Of a DNA stretch of 64,000 bases, positions 35,476 through 47,729 are shown one piece after another. This stretch comes from Serinus canaria. Taxonomy: Eukaryota; Chordata; Aves; Passeriformes; Fringillidae. The translations under genes and the position numbers were made by a program. Position 1 is the first letter of the stretch; the number at the start of each line of letters is the position of its first letter. The stretch is taken from positions 4,969,501 to 5,033,500 of the forward strand of contig NC_066333.1 in the NCBI RefSeq assembly GCF_022539315.1. Reading direction: 5' to 3'. The notes below the pieces were generated by a model that saw only the letters and a program-made list of their open reading frames with translations, was not told the DNA's origin and searched no databases.

Positions 35476-35516
35476 GGCTGGATGGACAGACAGGCTGGAT
35501 GGACAGACAGGCTGGA
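35476..35516 (+). repeat. 17-bp short tandem repeat, about 2.4 copies
   Basis: GGCTGGATGGACAGACA occurs at 35476 and 35493, with a partial third copy at 35510. Confidence 0.9.
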
Positions 35517-36988
35517 CAACCCCAAATCAAAATAAGCAGTAGTGAAAATTTGGAAAATTCTTAAGGATTTTTAGCGTGTCAGAGTTCAGTCAGTGCTCAT
35601 GGGAAGAGTGCTTTTTGCTCACATGGGTGTTCCCACCTTCAGCAAACACAGTCTCTGGTAACCAGCAGCTCCTGCCAGGAAGAATTGCCCAATTCCTCAG
35701 GAAATGGCATCAGTGTGCATTCCTTCAACCTCTGAGCAGTCCTCTGCCTCTGCTGAGTGGGTGCCTGAGTGCCCAGGTTAGGAGCATGTTGGGGATAAAA
35801 CATCAATTTTTGCACCCTGTTGGAAAAGAGAATATTTCACTTCATCCTTGTTTATAGAAAACTTTGAAATTATTCAGAAGTATCTGTGTTCTCAATTAAC
35901 CTGTAATAATGATTTCATGTAATCTGTAGGGATTCTTCTAACTGCAAGAGTTCTTACCCCATGTTAATTAAATATCCATTGATTTCTAAAACAAAGGAAA
36001 ACACTTCTGGTCATTGAGATTTTACTGTGATATTCAATTTAACATGATTCTATTGTATGGTTTAGTCCTCTACAAACTTACCTTTAATAAAGAACAGCTA
36101 ATATGTAGAGAGATTAATTAAGAAAATGTAATCAGATAGCAAAATAATCATTGTAAATGACAAAAAGGTGAATTGATGGTTACTTTGATTTTTTCCCTTT
36201 GCCCAATACATAGTTGGAAATACTAAAAAAAAAAAAAAAAATTTAATCATACTAAGTTTTGTTTAATCCACAAGGGAAACATTGAGCTCTGATGTACTTA
36301 TACAGCTAAGACATTTTAAGGTACTATTTAAAAAATAGGTACTAATCTGAGAGTCAAGGCTGGAAAGCATTACCCCAGAAATTCTCCTTGATATGGACTT
36401 GATGATCTGTGCTCTAAAACCATTGCCTGAAAATAGACAAAAAAAAGAAAAAAAAAGAAAGAAATGAAAAAAAAAAAGAAAAAAAAAAGAGGAAGGAAAA
36501 AACCCTCTCATTTCTCACTTACCTGAATTACAGCTTCAAAATTTGTCCCCCACATTCACCATATGCACTGCTCTTTATCAAGTGTTGGGTTTCCCATGGT
36601 GCCAATCTGGAAAGTCAAATATTAAGGCATGTAAAAAACAATGAATCCTGCCCATTAATTGTTTATTTTGTTTTTTTTTTTTTCATTTGGTTGCTGCCTA
36701 GCACAGCATCTCCCATCTGAGAAAGCCATCAGCACTGGGAAGCAGGCACTGAGTAAGCATTGTGCTGGAAATGGGACATGCTTGCTTTCTTTGGAAGGGG
36801 AAAGTAGTGGAAGTGGAATGTGACATTAGGGTGAAACTGCAAAAAAAAAAAAAAAAAGAGGGTGGGAGGTGCATTTTTAAAAGAGAAACCACGTTTCTTA
36901 CCATTCAGAATTCCACTTGGATTTCTGTGTGTGTGTACACACTCCCACAACTTAACAGCTGCTTCCAAATACCCTGTCCTGGTGAGAA
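35517..36988. other. Unique, AT-rich non-coding sequence with several A/T-runs
   Basis: Homopolymer-type tracts lie at 36225-36241 (A17), 36439-36489 (A-rich with G interruptions), 36671-36683 (T) and 36841-36857 (A17). None is joined to a retrotransposon body that I recognise. No exon or RNA gene is seen. Confidence 0.6.
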
Positions 36989-37072
36989 CACTATGGATTC
37001 AAAAGGCTCTGAGCTTTTAGCTGGTGACACTATGGATTCAAAAGGCTCTGAGCTTTTAGCTGGTGACACTAT
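36989..37072 (+). repeat. 39-bp tandem duplication, about 2.15 copies
   Basis: Copies at 36989-37027 and 37028-37066 are identical as far as I can read. A third start (CACTAT) lies at 37067-37072. The identity suggests a recent slip or duplication. It lies about 200 bp upstream of the LTR at 37.28 kb. Confidence 0.93.
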
Positions 37073-37277
37073 CTCAGGTTTGTGTAGCTGGGTTTGGCTC
37101 TAAGGTGGAGTTAGGGAAGAGCCCTGCAGTGAGCAGACAGCCCCAGAGGCTCCCTGTGCAGGCAGGGCTGAGCAGCCTGTCCCACCCAGCCCTGCAGGGC
37201 TCTCCGTGCTGCTCTGCTGCCACATTGCTCCTCACAGAGAAAAGCAAGGCACAATTCCACCAGAGAATATTTCTGGG

Positions 37278-37602
37278 TGTCACATTCTCTAAACCTCAGA
37301 GAATGAAAGCACAATTCTTATCACTTGTGCCTGTGTTTGTGCCAAAGTGGAATGATTGTTCACTCAAAGTGATGGTTTTTGTTTCCTTGGCCTGTCAGGG
37401 CCAGGTGTGTGTGTGGATTGTCAGGTGACAGTCCCAGGTTCTGGGCAGTGTGAGCAGGTGTGTGCAGAGTGAGTGCTTGGCAGATTCAGTTCAGATGAAA
37501 TGTACATAGTACAGTATAATAAAGGAATTAATCAGCCTTCTGATATCCCTGGAGTCAGGTGCATCATTCTCTCCTCTTCGTCAGAGTCGCCTTTGGTTTG
37601 CA
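37278..37602 (+). mobile_element. Probable solo LTR of a passerine-type endogenous retrovirus
   Basis: A TGTCACATTCTCTAAACCTC start, an AATAAA polyadenylation signal at 37518-37523 and the segment CAGCCTTCTG (37533-37542) then GGAGTCA (37551-37557), CATCATTCTCTCCTCTTCG resemble songbird LTR 3' ends. The same CAGCCTTCTG/GGAGTCA pair, spaced six instead of eight bases, occurs in reverse complement in the LTR at 34.05 kb, so the two belong to related families. I could not find a target-site duplication, and both ends are approximate (an alternative start is 37274). No internal retroviral sequence adjoins it. Confidence 0.65.
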
Positions 37603-39647
37603 ATACTGCTCGTCCACACTTTGCCCACATCTCAGCCTAATTCCAGTCCTGCATTCCAGAGAAGGCCAGACCAGCCTTGGTGATGCTGCAGGAGGAGAAA
37701 TGACACTGCAGCCTTGGCTCAGGTATCAGTTTGATTTGCATGATCTGCACTCACACCTTTTCCTGGTGTCATGCCATGCAAATATTTGAGGGAATTGACT
37801 TCCACTTGTACAGAACCAGGTAAACAAAGGCAAACAAAGAACTACAAGTGCCTGCATTTAAAAGTCACTTGGGTTATCCTTTTCTTGGAAGAGTCTCAGG
37901 AGATGGAAGCCTGGATGAAATAAATTGGGTTTTGGCCAGGACCTGGGCAAGGAGGATTTGGGGATCTCTTATGTAGTGACCAGTCACAAAGGAAGGAAGC
38001 TTGGGAGATTGTCTGGGCCATGGGTTACCACCAAGTGGCATTAATTCAGTGGATGTCTTTCCTGCCAAGTGGTGATTTAACCCACCCACAGCAGCCTCTG
38101 GCACTGGGAATCAGCAGCTGCACCTTCCCATGCACTGCAGAGAAGGAGCTCTGTCCCTCCCATGAGCTCCACTGCTCCATGCTTTTTGAACTATGCACAA
38201 ACTTCAAGGACCTGAGGGAAGGGTTTTGGTGTAAAATCCTTCAGCTCAGAACAAGCTCTTCAATGACACTTAGTCTCTCCTTTAGCTACAATTCTTGTGC
38301 GTGTTTTTTGTTTCCACCAGGCTGTAGAAATCTTGCTATTGGCTTGTAGCAACAGCAAAGCAGAATCCTTTCCACTGTGGCTGAGAACATGCTGGTTGGA
38401 CAGCATGAAGGTAAATCCAAGATTTGGCTGGATTCTGTATGTTTCTTCTCTTGCCATCAGTTTCCATTCTGCAATTTTGAAAGGTTTGGAACTAGTTAGG
38501 ATATACAAAGATTAAAGGGCATTTCTGTCTCCCTGCTGCAGACCACTGTCTGAGATAGGGAAGGAAAGAAAGTTAAATATAAACTCTACACACAGCCAGT
38601 AAATCTCAGGAAGGCTAATTTTTCCTCTAGGATGCTCCAAGTTTCTAACTCCCTTAACCTGTTTATTGGATCCTGTTCCCTTAGTGTCTGCACCACTGAT
38701 GAATTCTGATTTTCTTCCTGACTTGCAAGATTTATAGCTGTCACTTGCAGAGGAGAAATGATGCTGTGTGATCCATGTGACCAAGTCATTAGCTAAATCA
38801 GACCATATTTTGCATACTGAACAGCATGTCCTCACAGAGAATTGTTTGTAATCAGTCAATATTATTTATTTTTAAAAGTGCAAAAGATACCATTGAGTAA
38901 ATTTGAATGAGAAATAAATTTGGAGAAATTGTCATCAGCCTGTGAACATTTTGCAAGCAAGGAGAAAAAGAAACAGGCTAAATTAATTGATTAAATTACT
39001 TGCAGCAAGTTCCTCTCTCTGTGCTGATCCTCTTCTCAAAGCCTTCAGTATTTTGGGTGCATACCTCAAGCCTGACCTGAATCAAGCTCTGCTTTTCCAA
39101 TCAGAGCTCTTTCTTCAGAGGGGATTGCCAGTCATACTCCATGAAGTGATGGGTTTGCATTGCCAGCAAACAACCATTAAAGAACCAGGCTGATAACATA
39201 AATCTCATTTTCGCCTATAAACCAAAGCTTGCCTTTAGGTGCAGTACAGACTGATCTATTTGCTCTTTGCCTTGCTTTTTTTTTTTGGCTTCTCACCCTT
39301 GAGACAGTGGTGCAGTTTTCAGGAAGGAGTTTTCCACACTCAGCCTCTTGTTTGCCACCTACTGAAGAAGAGCCAGTAACATCTGATCAGCTGTAGCTTC
39401 ACATCCAAGGATGGCCCTGCTATGCAGGGAGATTCCTGAGGATAAAAACAGATGGGGGCTTCCATTTGAGCCAGAATAGCACTGAGGGTTGGAAGACTTG
39501 TTGGTGTCAGCATGGAACCTCCCACACTGCAAAGCACTCACCAGAATGCTCACCAGACTGAAGTGTACGTGCCAGAGGCCCCATCCACTCAAAAAGCTTC
39601 CTGATCTTTCTGTGTTTTTAAGCTCAGCTTAACTGCCAGGAATCCCC
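37603..39647. other. Unique non-coding sequence, no supported feature
   Basis: No recognised transposon, exon or RNA gene. Short open frames are on both strands without known domains. Confidence 0.5.
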
Positions 39648-39679
39648 AGGAAGGAAGGAAGGAAGGAAGGAAGGAAGGA
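39648..39679 (+). repeat. (AAGG)n tetranucleotide microsatellite
   Basis: About seven to eight AAGG units, the last ones degenerate (GGAGGGAAAG). Confidence 0.93.
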
Positions 39680-42600
39680 GGGAAAGTAGAATATCCTCTT
39701 GCTCTTCAATACCCCTCATATTACAGCTCAGCACTCTGCTTTGATTCTTTGCTCTAAGAAATCCTTGGCCTGGCACTAGAAGGTATCAGGAGACAGTCAC
39801 AGCGCTCATTCTCCTTTACATCTCTGATGGATAAGGAGGCTCTGGAGCTTTCCAATTCCTGTCTTTTGCAACTGGAAGATGAAATTTCCAGAGTAAGAGG
39901 GCCTGGCCACAGCAGCAAGAAGCTGAACCCTGCAGAAGCCTGTGCTAGCACAGCAATCTCTGCTCATGACCCTCCCTTTGATCCATGGATGCTGAGGACT
40001 CAGCATGGGTTTGGGTAACTGCATACTGGGTGGGGGATATGGAGGGACTATATGGAGGGAAAATAAAATGTTGGAAGAAGTTTGATGCTGGCAATTCTGA
40101 CCCCAACATCTGCACAGGGAGAGCAGCAGCAATTTTGCTATAAAGAAACCAAGCAAAATCCAGCACAGCTTCGACCCAGCCAAGGGAGATGCTGCTGGGC
40201 AAAGAGGGTGAATCTGGAGTTTCAAGCACAAAATGAAGAGTGAGGCCAGCTCACACAGACAGGGTGCACTGCAAGTTCTTCTCCCCTCCTGCTGCCCGTG
40301 CTGAGGGGGAGGAGAGGAGCAGCGAGCCTGCTGCAACCTGCAGGGATGGCTTGATTTGGTTCATTGAGCCAGTGAACCTCAGAAGGAGTGAATTATGGGC
40401 AGTTTTGTGTAAACCACTTCAGGTGAAGAAGGAGGCGGTTGTGATTGATGCCAAGAATTTACTGAGCTGAGGTGAAAAGTGTTTGTGTATTTCAATGTGG
40501 CGTGACATCTAAGCCCTTCCAGTTACAAGGTATTACCCAGCACAAGGGCTGCTTTTTCGTAATGCTAACCAGTGATGATGAAAGTTTCAGCCTCATGTGA
40601 AGTCTCTTACTCGAATTTTTCATCCTCTTTCCCAGTAGGGTTCTGTTCCTCATTCTTGGAATGCAAAAATGGCTGTAAAAAGCCATAGTCTGTCTTCATC
40701 TGGGTGTAGGCTTGGGATTTCCTGCAAAACACTGCCCAGCATGGCTTTTCCAAATCATGCAGCTCCCAAAACTATCTGCACTTACCCCTAAGCACTGCAG
40801 CAGTGCCACAGAGCTGTCCAGCTGTGCTTCCCACATCCTTTCCCAGCTCTGAGGCACAGGCAGAGGTAGGTCCCCTTCAGCCAGGGAGTTCCTGATTGTG
40901 TTCTTCCACTGAGAGGGAAACTAGCAGAGCTTGGTGGAAAAACGTGCCCAGAAAAGGAACCTGCCTTTTTTCTTGTTGTGGGTACAAGAAAGCTGTGGAT
41001 TTGTTTTATCAGCATAACACAAAAACAGCTGACACTGAGGCTTTGAGTGCCCAGAGCAAGGGGCAGAGGGAATCAGTGCAAAGGAGGAAGAGCAGAGCTG
41101 TGAGCCACGTTAGCAGACTGTGCTACAGCACACACCTCCTTACAAACTGGCTGCAGCTTTCCAAACAGTAAGTTTTCCTTCTGGCATGTCATTTGTAGGT
41201 AAAGACTGCAAAATTGAAAGTTAAAATGCCATAAAGAGAAAAATATAGATATGTTTTGTCTATATATCCAGAAATTTATACCTTATGGATGGCCCTACAG
41301 AAGGCATTCTAGTGAACAGGGGCTCAGTAATGACTCCAGGGTGACATGCACCAAGTCCTCAAATTTATACACTTCTGTATATGTATATGGGAGAGACAAA
41401 TGTTTCAACATGCTCTAGCAATGAGTCTGAAAGATGAAATTCAGCTCCAGCCAGGAGTGCAGAAGACAAATTCCCTTGGATGTCAAGCTTCCTCAGCAGA
41501 TGCAGCTCCTAGCACCATTTTTAGATGTACCTTAAAAAAAACCCAAAAATTAGACAATTACATATTTCTACTCTCAGACAAAAAATTCTTTGCCTTTGAT
41601 GCTAATAGAGATTTACTTCCTCAAACATGCTGTGTTTACACTCCTTTTGAAAATAATTCAACTTTCACAAGACACAGATTCACAAGTTTTGCTAGGTGGT
41701 CTCCTAAAGACATGCAAATTATTATTCACAGCTGAAAATTACAATTCTCCCATCAGCTTCCCAGCTTCAGCTAGAAAAATCTCAAGTTGTAAAATGAGTT
41801 CTTTTCTGACAGGTAACATCTATGAACACTGGTGGATTTTTTAGTTGTTCTTTGAACTACTATTAAAATATTAATATCTGATATCACACATTACTGCTCT
41901 GGAAACATATTGGAGTTTCAGAGACATGACAAACTATATTTGCCTCTGTAACACTGTTAGACAATATAAAGACTTATTTTTTAAGTACTTTTGTTCAAGC
42001 TCCTTCCACTTTCATTTTATCCATTCTTTTTGTTACTTTTGTAAATCTAAATGCAGTTGGCATTGGCCAAGCTCTGCTTGTGGTGCTGTAGAGAACAAAA
42101 AAATCATGTTGTTTCTTAAAGGAGTGATCCACTGGGCAGAGAGAAACTGCACCACTGGTTTGTTTGAGGATGTTGTCCCAGCGAAGGCAGCTCTAGTTTG
42201 CTGAGAAATGTGCTTCAGGGTGAGGAAATGGATAGACACAAATTGGGTTCCAGTGTATCTCCAGACCTTTTGGCCCTTCTGCCTCCCTCACTGGTGACTG
42301 AATATTAATTTTCACTGTGGTGATGCTGCTCTGAGCAGTCAGGAACACTTGTGTGCCTGCACAAGCCAGAATCTCACAATGAACAATGAATATTAAAACA
42401 TGGATTTTCACTCCTCTGCAAAGGCATCTGTAGTAGTCATGCACAAAATTAAACATGTCATAAATTAAAGCACCTATTGGATATCAATGCCTCTCTTAAA
42501 AGTGTATCTGTCCCCAAAAGGGGAAAATCTACTTATTTGATCTCATATGATATTTCCATTGGACTCTGTGGAGCAGCACTGGTGGAACTCATGCATATGA

Positions 42601-43661
42601 TTAAAATCAGCTCTCCTGGCAGAGTATTTCATATAAATAGTGTTTCTAAAACCACAATTATTCTTAAGGAAAGGAAAAAAAGAAGCATTCTACCATAGCA
42701 GTCAAGGTGAAAGAACTTTTTCTTCGTATTTGAGGAGGAGATTTTGAATACATGAATGTGTGAATGGAGGACAAGAGCCCCTCACAGACTCACCAGAGCC
42801 AGAGGTCATGCCAGAAGTTATTGGAAAGGTTATTTTTTCTAGAGATGTAATATGGTTTTGAATTTGACCTATGACTTCTTAGTTGCTACCCTGACCCCAA
42901 ATAATCCAACTTCAGCTTCCTGAAGGCCATTAGGAGTAGAAGGTCACGCCATGTGCTTCTACATTTACAAGGTAAAGTGTTAGGCTGAATTACAGGCTGC
43001 TCAGAAAATCTGTAGAAAGTAAGCTGGTGAATAAAGCATTTCTTTATGTTTCCCACCTCGTAAGATGTGATTTCAGATTAACCTGTGGCTGAGCAAGCCT
43101 CTAGCAGATTCTGCTTCCTTATTTTTTGCTGAAGAGAAGAAAGAGATGCTAATTAGTTACTAACTGTTGTTATAATTTTAAACATTCAGGTATTTTTTGA
43201 TAAGAAAAAAAAAATGCTCCTGTCCCTTGTGCTGATACAACTACCCAGACTTTTCTATTTATTGTGTTATTTAGGAAAAGTTGAGATTCGCTTTTTGCAA
43301 ACTTTCACTGCAGATATACATAAAGTAGAAATGTCTAAACACCTCCATATGAGTCAGCTGTGTAAGCTCTCCCACAGACTATGGTGAACAGTTAACAGTT
43401 CTGGGGAACAATACATTTGTCTTGATGTGCCTGACAAAAATTGGTCATTAATCATGGTTTACAAATCCCTACAAATCTCCATTGACTCAGCCATAAGTGA
43501 ATCATGGATGACTGGATCACACCATTGCCCACACTGGAGCTCTCTGGAGTCAGGTGAGATGAAACCCTCTCCAGGTTTCTGAAGAGAACCAGGGACCTTC
43601 CAAGGAAAGCCTGGGACAGATCTTTAAATTGTTAAATGCTCACCTTTTCTCTCCTCTGTTA
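39680..43661. other. Unique non-coding sequence, no supported feature
   Basis: No recognised transposon or RNA gene. The segment 39827-39896 reads as a short amphipathic frame rich in Leu and Glu, ending at AGAGTAAGAG, which resembles a donor, but there is no acceptor at its left end. I do not call it an exon. Confidence 0.45.
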
Positions 43662-43685
43662 ATTGTCTCTGTTGTGAGAGACAAT
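43662..43685. other. Short perfect inverted repeat with paired SOX-like motifs
   Basis: ATTGTCTCT (43662-43670) and AGAGACAAT (43677-43685) are exact reverse complements around a six-base loop GTTGTG. Each arm carries an ACAAT/ATTGT core typical of SOX HMG-box sites in inverted orientation. There is no terminator-like T-tail and no evidence of transcription. Confidence 0.4.
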
Positions 43686-46089
43686 CCATCCCTTCAGCAA
43701 TTTATTTGTAAAGACATAATAGGCTCTTTTCAGCTTTTGCTGCCTTTGTGATCTAATAATTTACATAATTATTTTCTTCTCAAGGAATGCTGAAGAATAT
43801 CTGCCTTGAGCACTCATGGAACACCACAGCAGCAGACAAACATCAGTATTTGCTATTTGTCAAGTGAGTTTCAGCCAGGAGAGACTGAACCATATCGTTG
43901 GGAGTGACTGAAGCACAAAAAAATAACCCAGTCCTTCAGAACAGACTTAACAATTTGCTATTCTGTTAAATGAAAAGTTGGAAATCTAAAACCTCTTTTC
44001 TGAAAACAAAGTTCCCCTACAGGTCTCAGAAATGTGCACTGGAAACTGCTAAGATTTCAAAATCTTAAACACCATAGCCTTTGAATCCTTTGTTCTGTTC
44101 AGTGGGATTTATCAAACTTATTTTGTTTTCTCCACATTCTCCATTCTTTTAACTCCTCTTCTCCCACTTCCCAAAAGCCCACATACTTAGTTTAATAAAA
44201 GCAATGATTACTTCCATCTCTTTCTCCTCCAGGCAAGATGCTTCAAATGTACCACATTTTTGGAAAGTCTGCTGTCTGGGAAGCAGAAACACACATGAGA
44301 GCTGAAACAGGCCTGTCCCTCCATGTGACTTCTGAATAACTGAGGCAAGTGAACAGAGATGTGAAACTTTGAAAAAAAAGGGGGAAAAGGGGGGCAGTTA
44401 AACCCTGAATGAGTGGCTGATGTTGCCTCATTCTCACTCTCTGTTACCCTCTGATGACTCAGCATCACAAGGGGAATGGTGACTCTGCAGTTCTTGTAAG
44501 CCCTGTCTGGTAATTCTTTCCACGTATCAAGATGAGGTGGAGTTTTCTTCAAAAGCAGCTAAAACTGGTTTGACATCTGTCTTTGACTCCTGCCCACAGT
44601 TTGTGTTGCTCTCCTAGAATGTGGAGTGAAATGTAGGGTACACCAAAATGTGGATGACTTTTTTTCTGGGTGCTCTGGGGAGAAAATAATAAAGGAAAAA
44701 AAAAAACTCTGCAAAAATTAACTCTCTATCTCAATGACTCTGCAATGTAAATAAGTAAATACAATAATCATACCATTCTGAGGAATAGCTTTATACTGTA
44801 TTGTTGGAAACTTTTTTTCTGTAGAGTAAAGACTGAACTCTCCTGGGGAAGTCAAGACAGTTCAAGTACATGGTGCAGCTCTCACATGACAACTGGTACA
44901 ACTTCTCAAAACTCCTGGTAAAGCCAAGAGCAGAGTCAGCAGAAGTGGTGTACAACCAGAACACCCTCAGCCTCCAAGTTGAACAACCTCTGAAATGCAC
45001 TGCTCAAGTGTGCCTTGGGAATTTTTTATTGTCCTGTTAGTTTTGACCTTTGCCAGCAGTATGGTGATGTGTCTGATACAGAGCTTGGAAATGTTGCAGG
45101 CTTCTCTTGAGAGGTGGCTTGGAGAATGTGCTTGTGCACATGCCTTGCAGGCAGTACTGCTGTCCAGCAAAACATCTCTGCAGGGAGGTTTTCTACTCAT
45201 CTGGAGCCAAAAGGTTCAACGACAGGACATGCCCTAAAGCTGAGCCAATGTGCTGCAAGCTGCTCCATCAGCTCCTGATTATTCTTTTCTTTTGTTACAG
45301 CTTGACTTTCTCTGGGGGATGTGGCTTTTTCCTGTGCAAAAGCTCTTCTTTCACACCACCATGTGAACCCCTCCAGGAGGGTTCATCTGTTCTCCTGGAA
45401 GATGTGTTCTTCTCCTCTAGGCTGCTGACTCACCAAACCAGGAAAGTAAAGGTGGTTCCTCCCTAGAAGGAGAGTACAGCTAAGCTAATATGCTATATCT
45501 AAGAGGGAGAATAAATGGGAACTTTTATTTCTGATGAAAATGAGAAAAGAGCCCCCTCAAGCAGCATTGCACTAAAAGAGAAAGAGATGGTTCTTCTACC
45601 CTCATCCCTTAGGTGCTTTTGAGGGTAGTTTCCACTCACTACCAGATTTCCCTGCAAAAGGTATCCTGTCTTGCCATGATTGTAAGATAAAATAGGATGT
45701 CTGGTAACTGTTTCATGTTTCTGCAGTCAGGCCTTCACTATTAAACGCCTCATTTTTAATTTTAATCCAAATACCTGAGCGATAAGAACAAAGCTGGAAG
45801 CTCATAGGAAATTATTTTTTTTAACTACTCTTTTGCTTCTGCCATGAGTGGATGGACAGCAGTAAGAAAACAAGGAGCTTCAGCTGTCCCAGACTGCAGT
45901 GCTCCCAAAACTCCAGCTTCAACTGGAGCTAAACCAGTGGGACACAGCAGCATGGACCCAGCAAGGTGTCTCTGGCTGTGATAGTGCCACTTGGGGTGAC
46001 AGAGCCACACACAGATCACCTCTGCTGTGCAGGGGGATCCAGCTGGTAAACCTTAACCAAGCACAGGAATCTGAGGGCTCTGTGGGGGG
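43686..46089. other. Unique non-coding sequence, no supported feature
   Basis: An A-run occurs at about 44694-44706. Opposing open frames at 44.8-45.5 kb (up to 119 codons) have no recognised domain and are not supported as genes. Confidence 0.45.
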
Positions 46090-46690
46090 ATAAAGAGAAT
46101 AGTGGGAAAATGCCAAGAGATTATTAGCTCAGCCAAAGATTGTGCATTTGCACTAGTAATTAAAGTATTTTGCATTTGGTGCAGGCTTTGGCAAGTGCCA
46201 CCAACAAAAGATTTCACACATGCATGCGTGAGTACAAGTCCACAAGAGCTTTCTGTCTGTCTCACACACAGGCAAACAGAGAGAATGAAATAAGCCATTA
46301 AGAAATATTTCCGCATAATGCAATTATTACAGCTGTATAATTGAATGGGGAAACCATTGATCTGTAGTAGAAAGGAAATTGCTCTTTTCATTGTGTTCCT
46401 ATGAATATGTGAACATTAATCTCAATCTATAATCAACGTTCATTTCAAATCTGATTGCGTGCCACTAAACACCCGTAGCTATGCTAACATTATGTTAATA
46501 CGGTTCAACATCATAGCTCCCAGCTTCACAGCACAAATATTTTTCTTTGGCAATCAATAGTAATTTCAGCTGAGTGGATGGAAGTCACGTTTTAATGGTA
46601 ATCTTTCCTCCAAGCCTCCAAGTGGAAACTCGACTGGTACCTTAACACGGCCGCAGTGCATTGCATGTAATCAGATAAATTAACCTAAAA
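46090..46690. promoter_or_regulatory. Best candidate conserved non-coding enhancer-like element
   Basis: The stretch, best at 46290-46680, is AT-rich and free of simple repeats yet keeps at least eight CpGs (CCGCAT, CAACGTT, TTGCGTG, CCCGTAG, TACGGTT, TCACGTT, CTCGACT, ACGGCCGC). Non-methylated or selected sequence explains this better than neutral drift in a CpG-depleted background. It is dense in homeodomain and POU-like words: CATAATGCAATTATTAC at 46314-46330 and TGCTAACATTATGTTAATAC at 46482-46501. No open frame of note crosses the core. The enhancer interpretation is inference; conservation is not visible from one sequence. Confidence 0.45.
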
Positions 46691-47729
46691 GAGAGAGAGA
46701 GAAAACACAGATCAGGAATAAAAAGCGGCGCCAAGAAGCTCTACATTTTCCTGATGGATTAAAGTGCTCATTATCATGAGAGAGAGAGTGGATTTCAAGA
46801 GGGGAGCTGAATTCCCTTGGCTCTGAGCCGTGGCTGGAGAGGCAGCAGGTCACGATGCGCTCGGCACAGCCGGGGATGCCTCCAAGGAGGGGGAAGCCAA
46901 GCAATTCAGCCAGGGCTGAGCTGGACCCTGCTGCTGGGAGCCCTGCTGGCCTCAGGGCACCAGTGTCTGTCCAGGAATAAGGAGTCTCAGTTTTAATGCT
47001 GCAGTGCACTGCCGGCTTCCTGTGGGACCTTGGGTAAATGGCTTATTCTGCTTGTGCTTTGCTCCCCTGGTTCTGAAAAAGGACATAACAGTGCTCTGCT
47101 GTCCCCTGGGGATGCTGTGGAGATTTGGGGGTGATCAGTTCCTGGGAATGGGAGCTACAGAGCTATGATGCATTGCTTAGATCTCTGTTGGCTTTGCTGT
47201 TTCATAGAGGTAAAGCTGCTACTGTGTTATATCAAACTACTTTATTTCCTTAATGGCATCTATTTTTAGGTATTTCCAAAGCCTTTTTTTTTTTCCCCTG
47301 CATTTGAGGGGCCAAGTTGCTGGGCTGAGTCCCTTAAAATCTTGTTTGTTTTTAAAGCAGAAAAAACCTGTGACTATTGCAAAGCCTAGAAATTACCAGG
47401 TACAGACAGTGCCACCTTCACAGTTACCAGGAGCTCTGTAATCCTTACCTCCATAAAGGTGTGCAGACATATGGAGATTAGGATAGGAAAACACCTGCAC
47501 TGGTTAAGACCAAGGCTTGCTTAGCCCCATATCCTCTCCTTGAAAGTGGATGGATGGCAGGAGTTTAAGGGAGCATGGGAGATGTGACCAGACATATGGA
47601 GATACTTCCCCACAGAACTCTCTCAGGATCTGATGACTCAGGTGCTTCTTTAGATTTAAATGTTATCTTTATCTACAGTAAAGAGTTTCATTTCTTCATT
47701 ATATTTTTTCTCTTTTTTTTTAGTTATTG
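46691..47729. other. Unique non-coding sequence, short GA-run and T-run
   Basis: A short GAGAGAGA run lies at 46691-46701 and a T-run near 47285-47294. Otherwise no feature is recognised. Confidence 0.5.

Noticed and set aside
39827..39896. Short Leu/Glu-rich coding exon ending at a GTAAGA-like donor
   Set aside because: There is no acceptable acceptor AG at the left side and no partner exons nearby. One donor-like site is not enough.
44791..45470. Opposed frames that might be remains of a retroelement gene
   Set aside because: No reverse transcriptase, integrase or gag motif can be seen in any frame, and no LTR or poly-A tail bounds the region.
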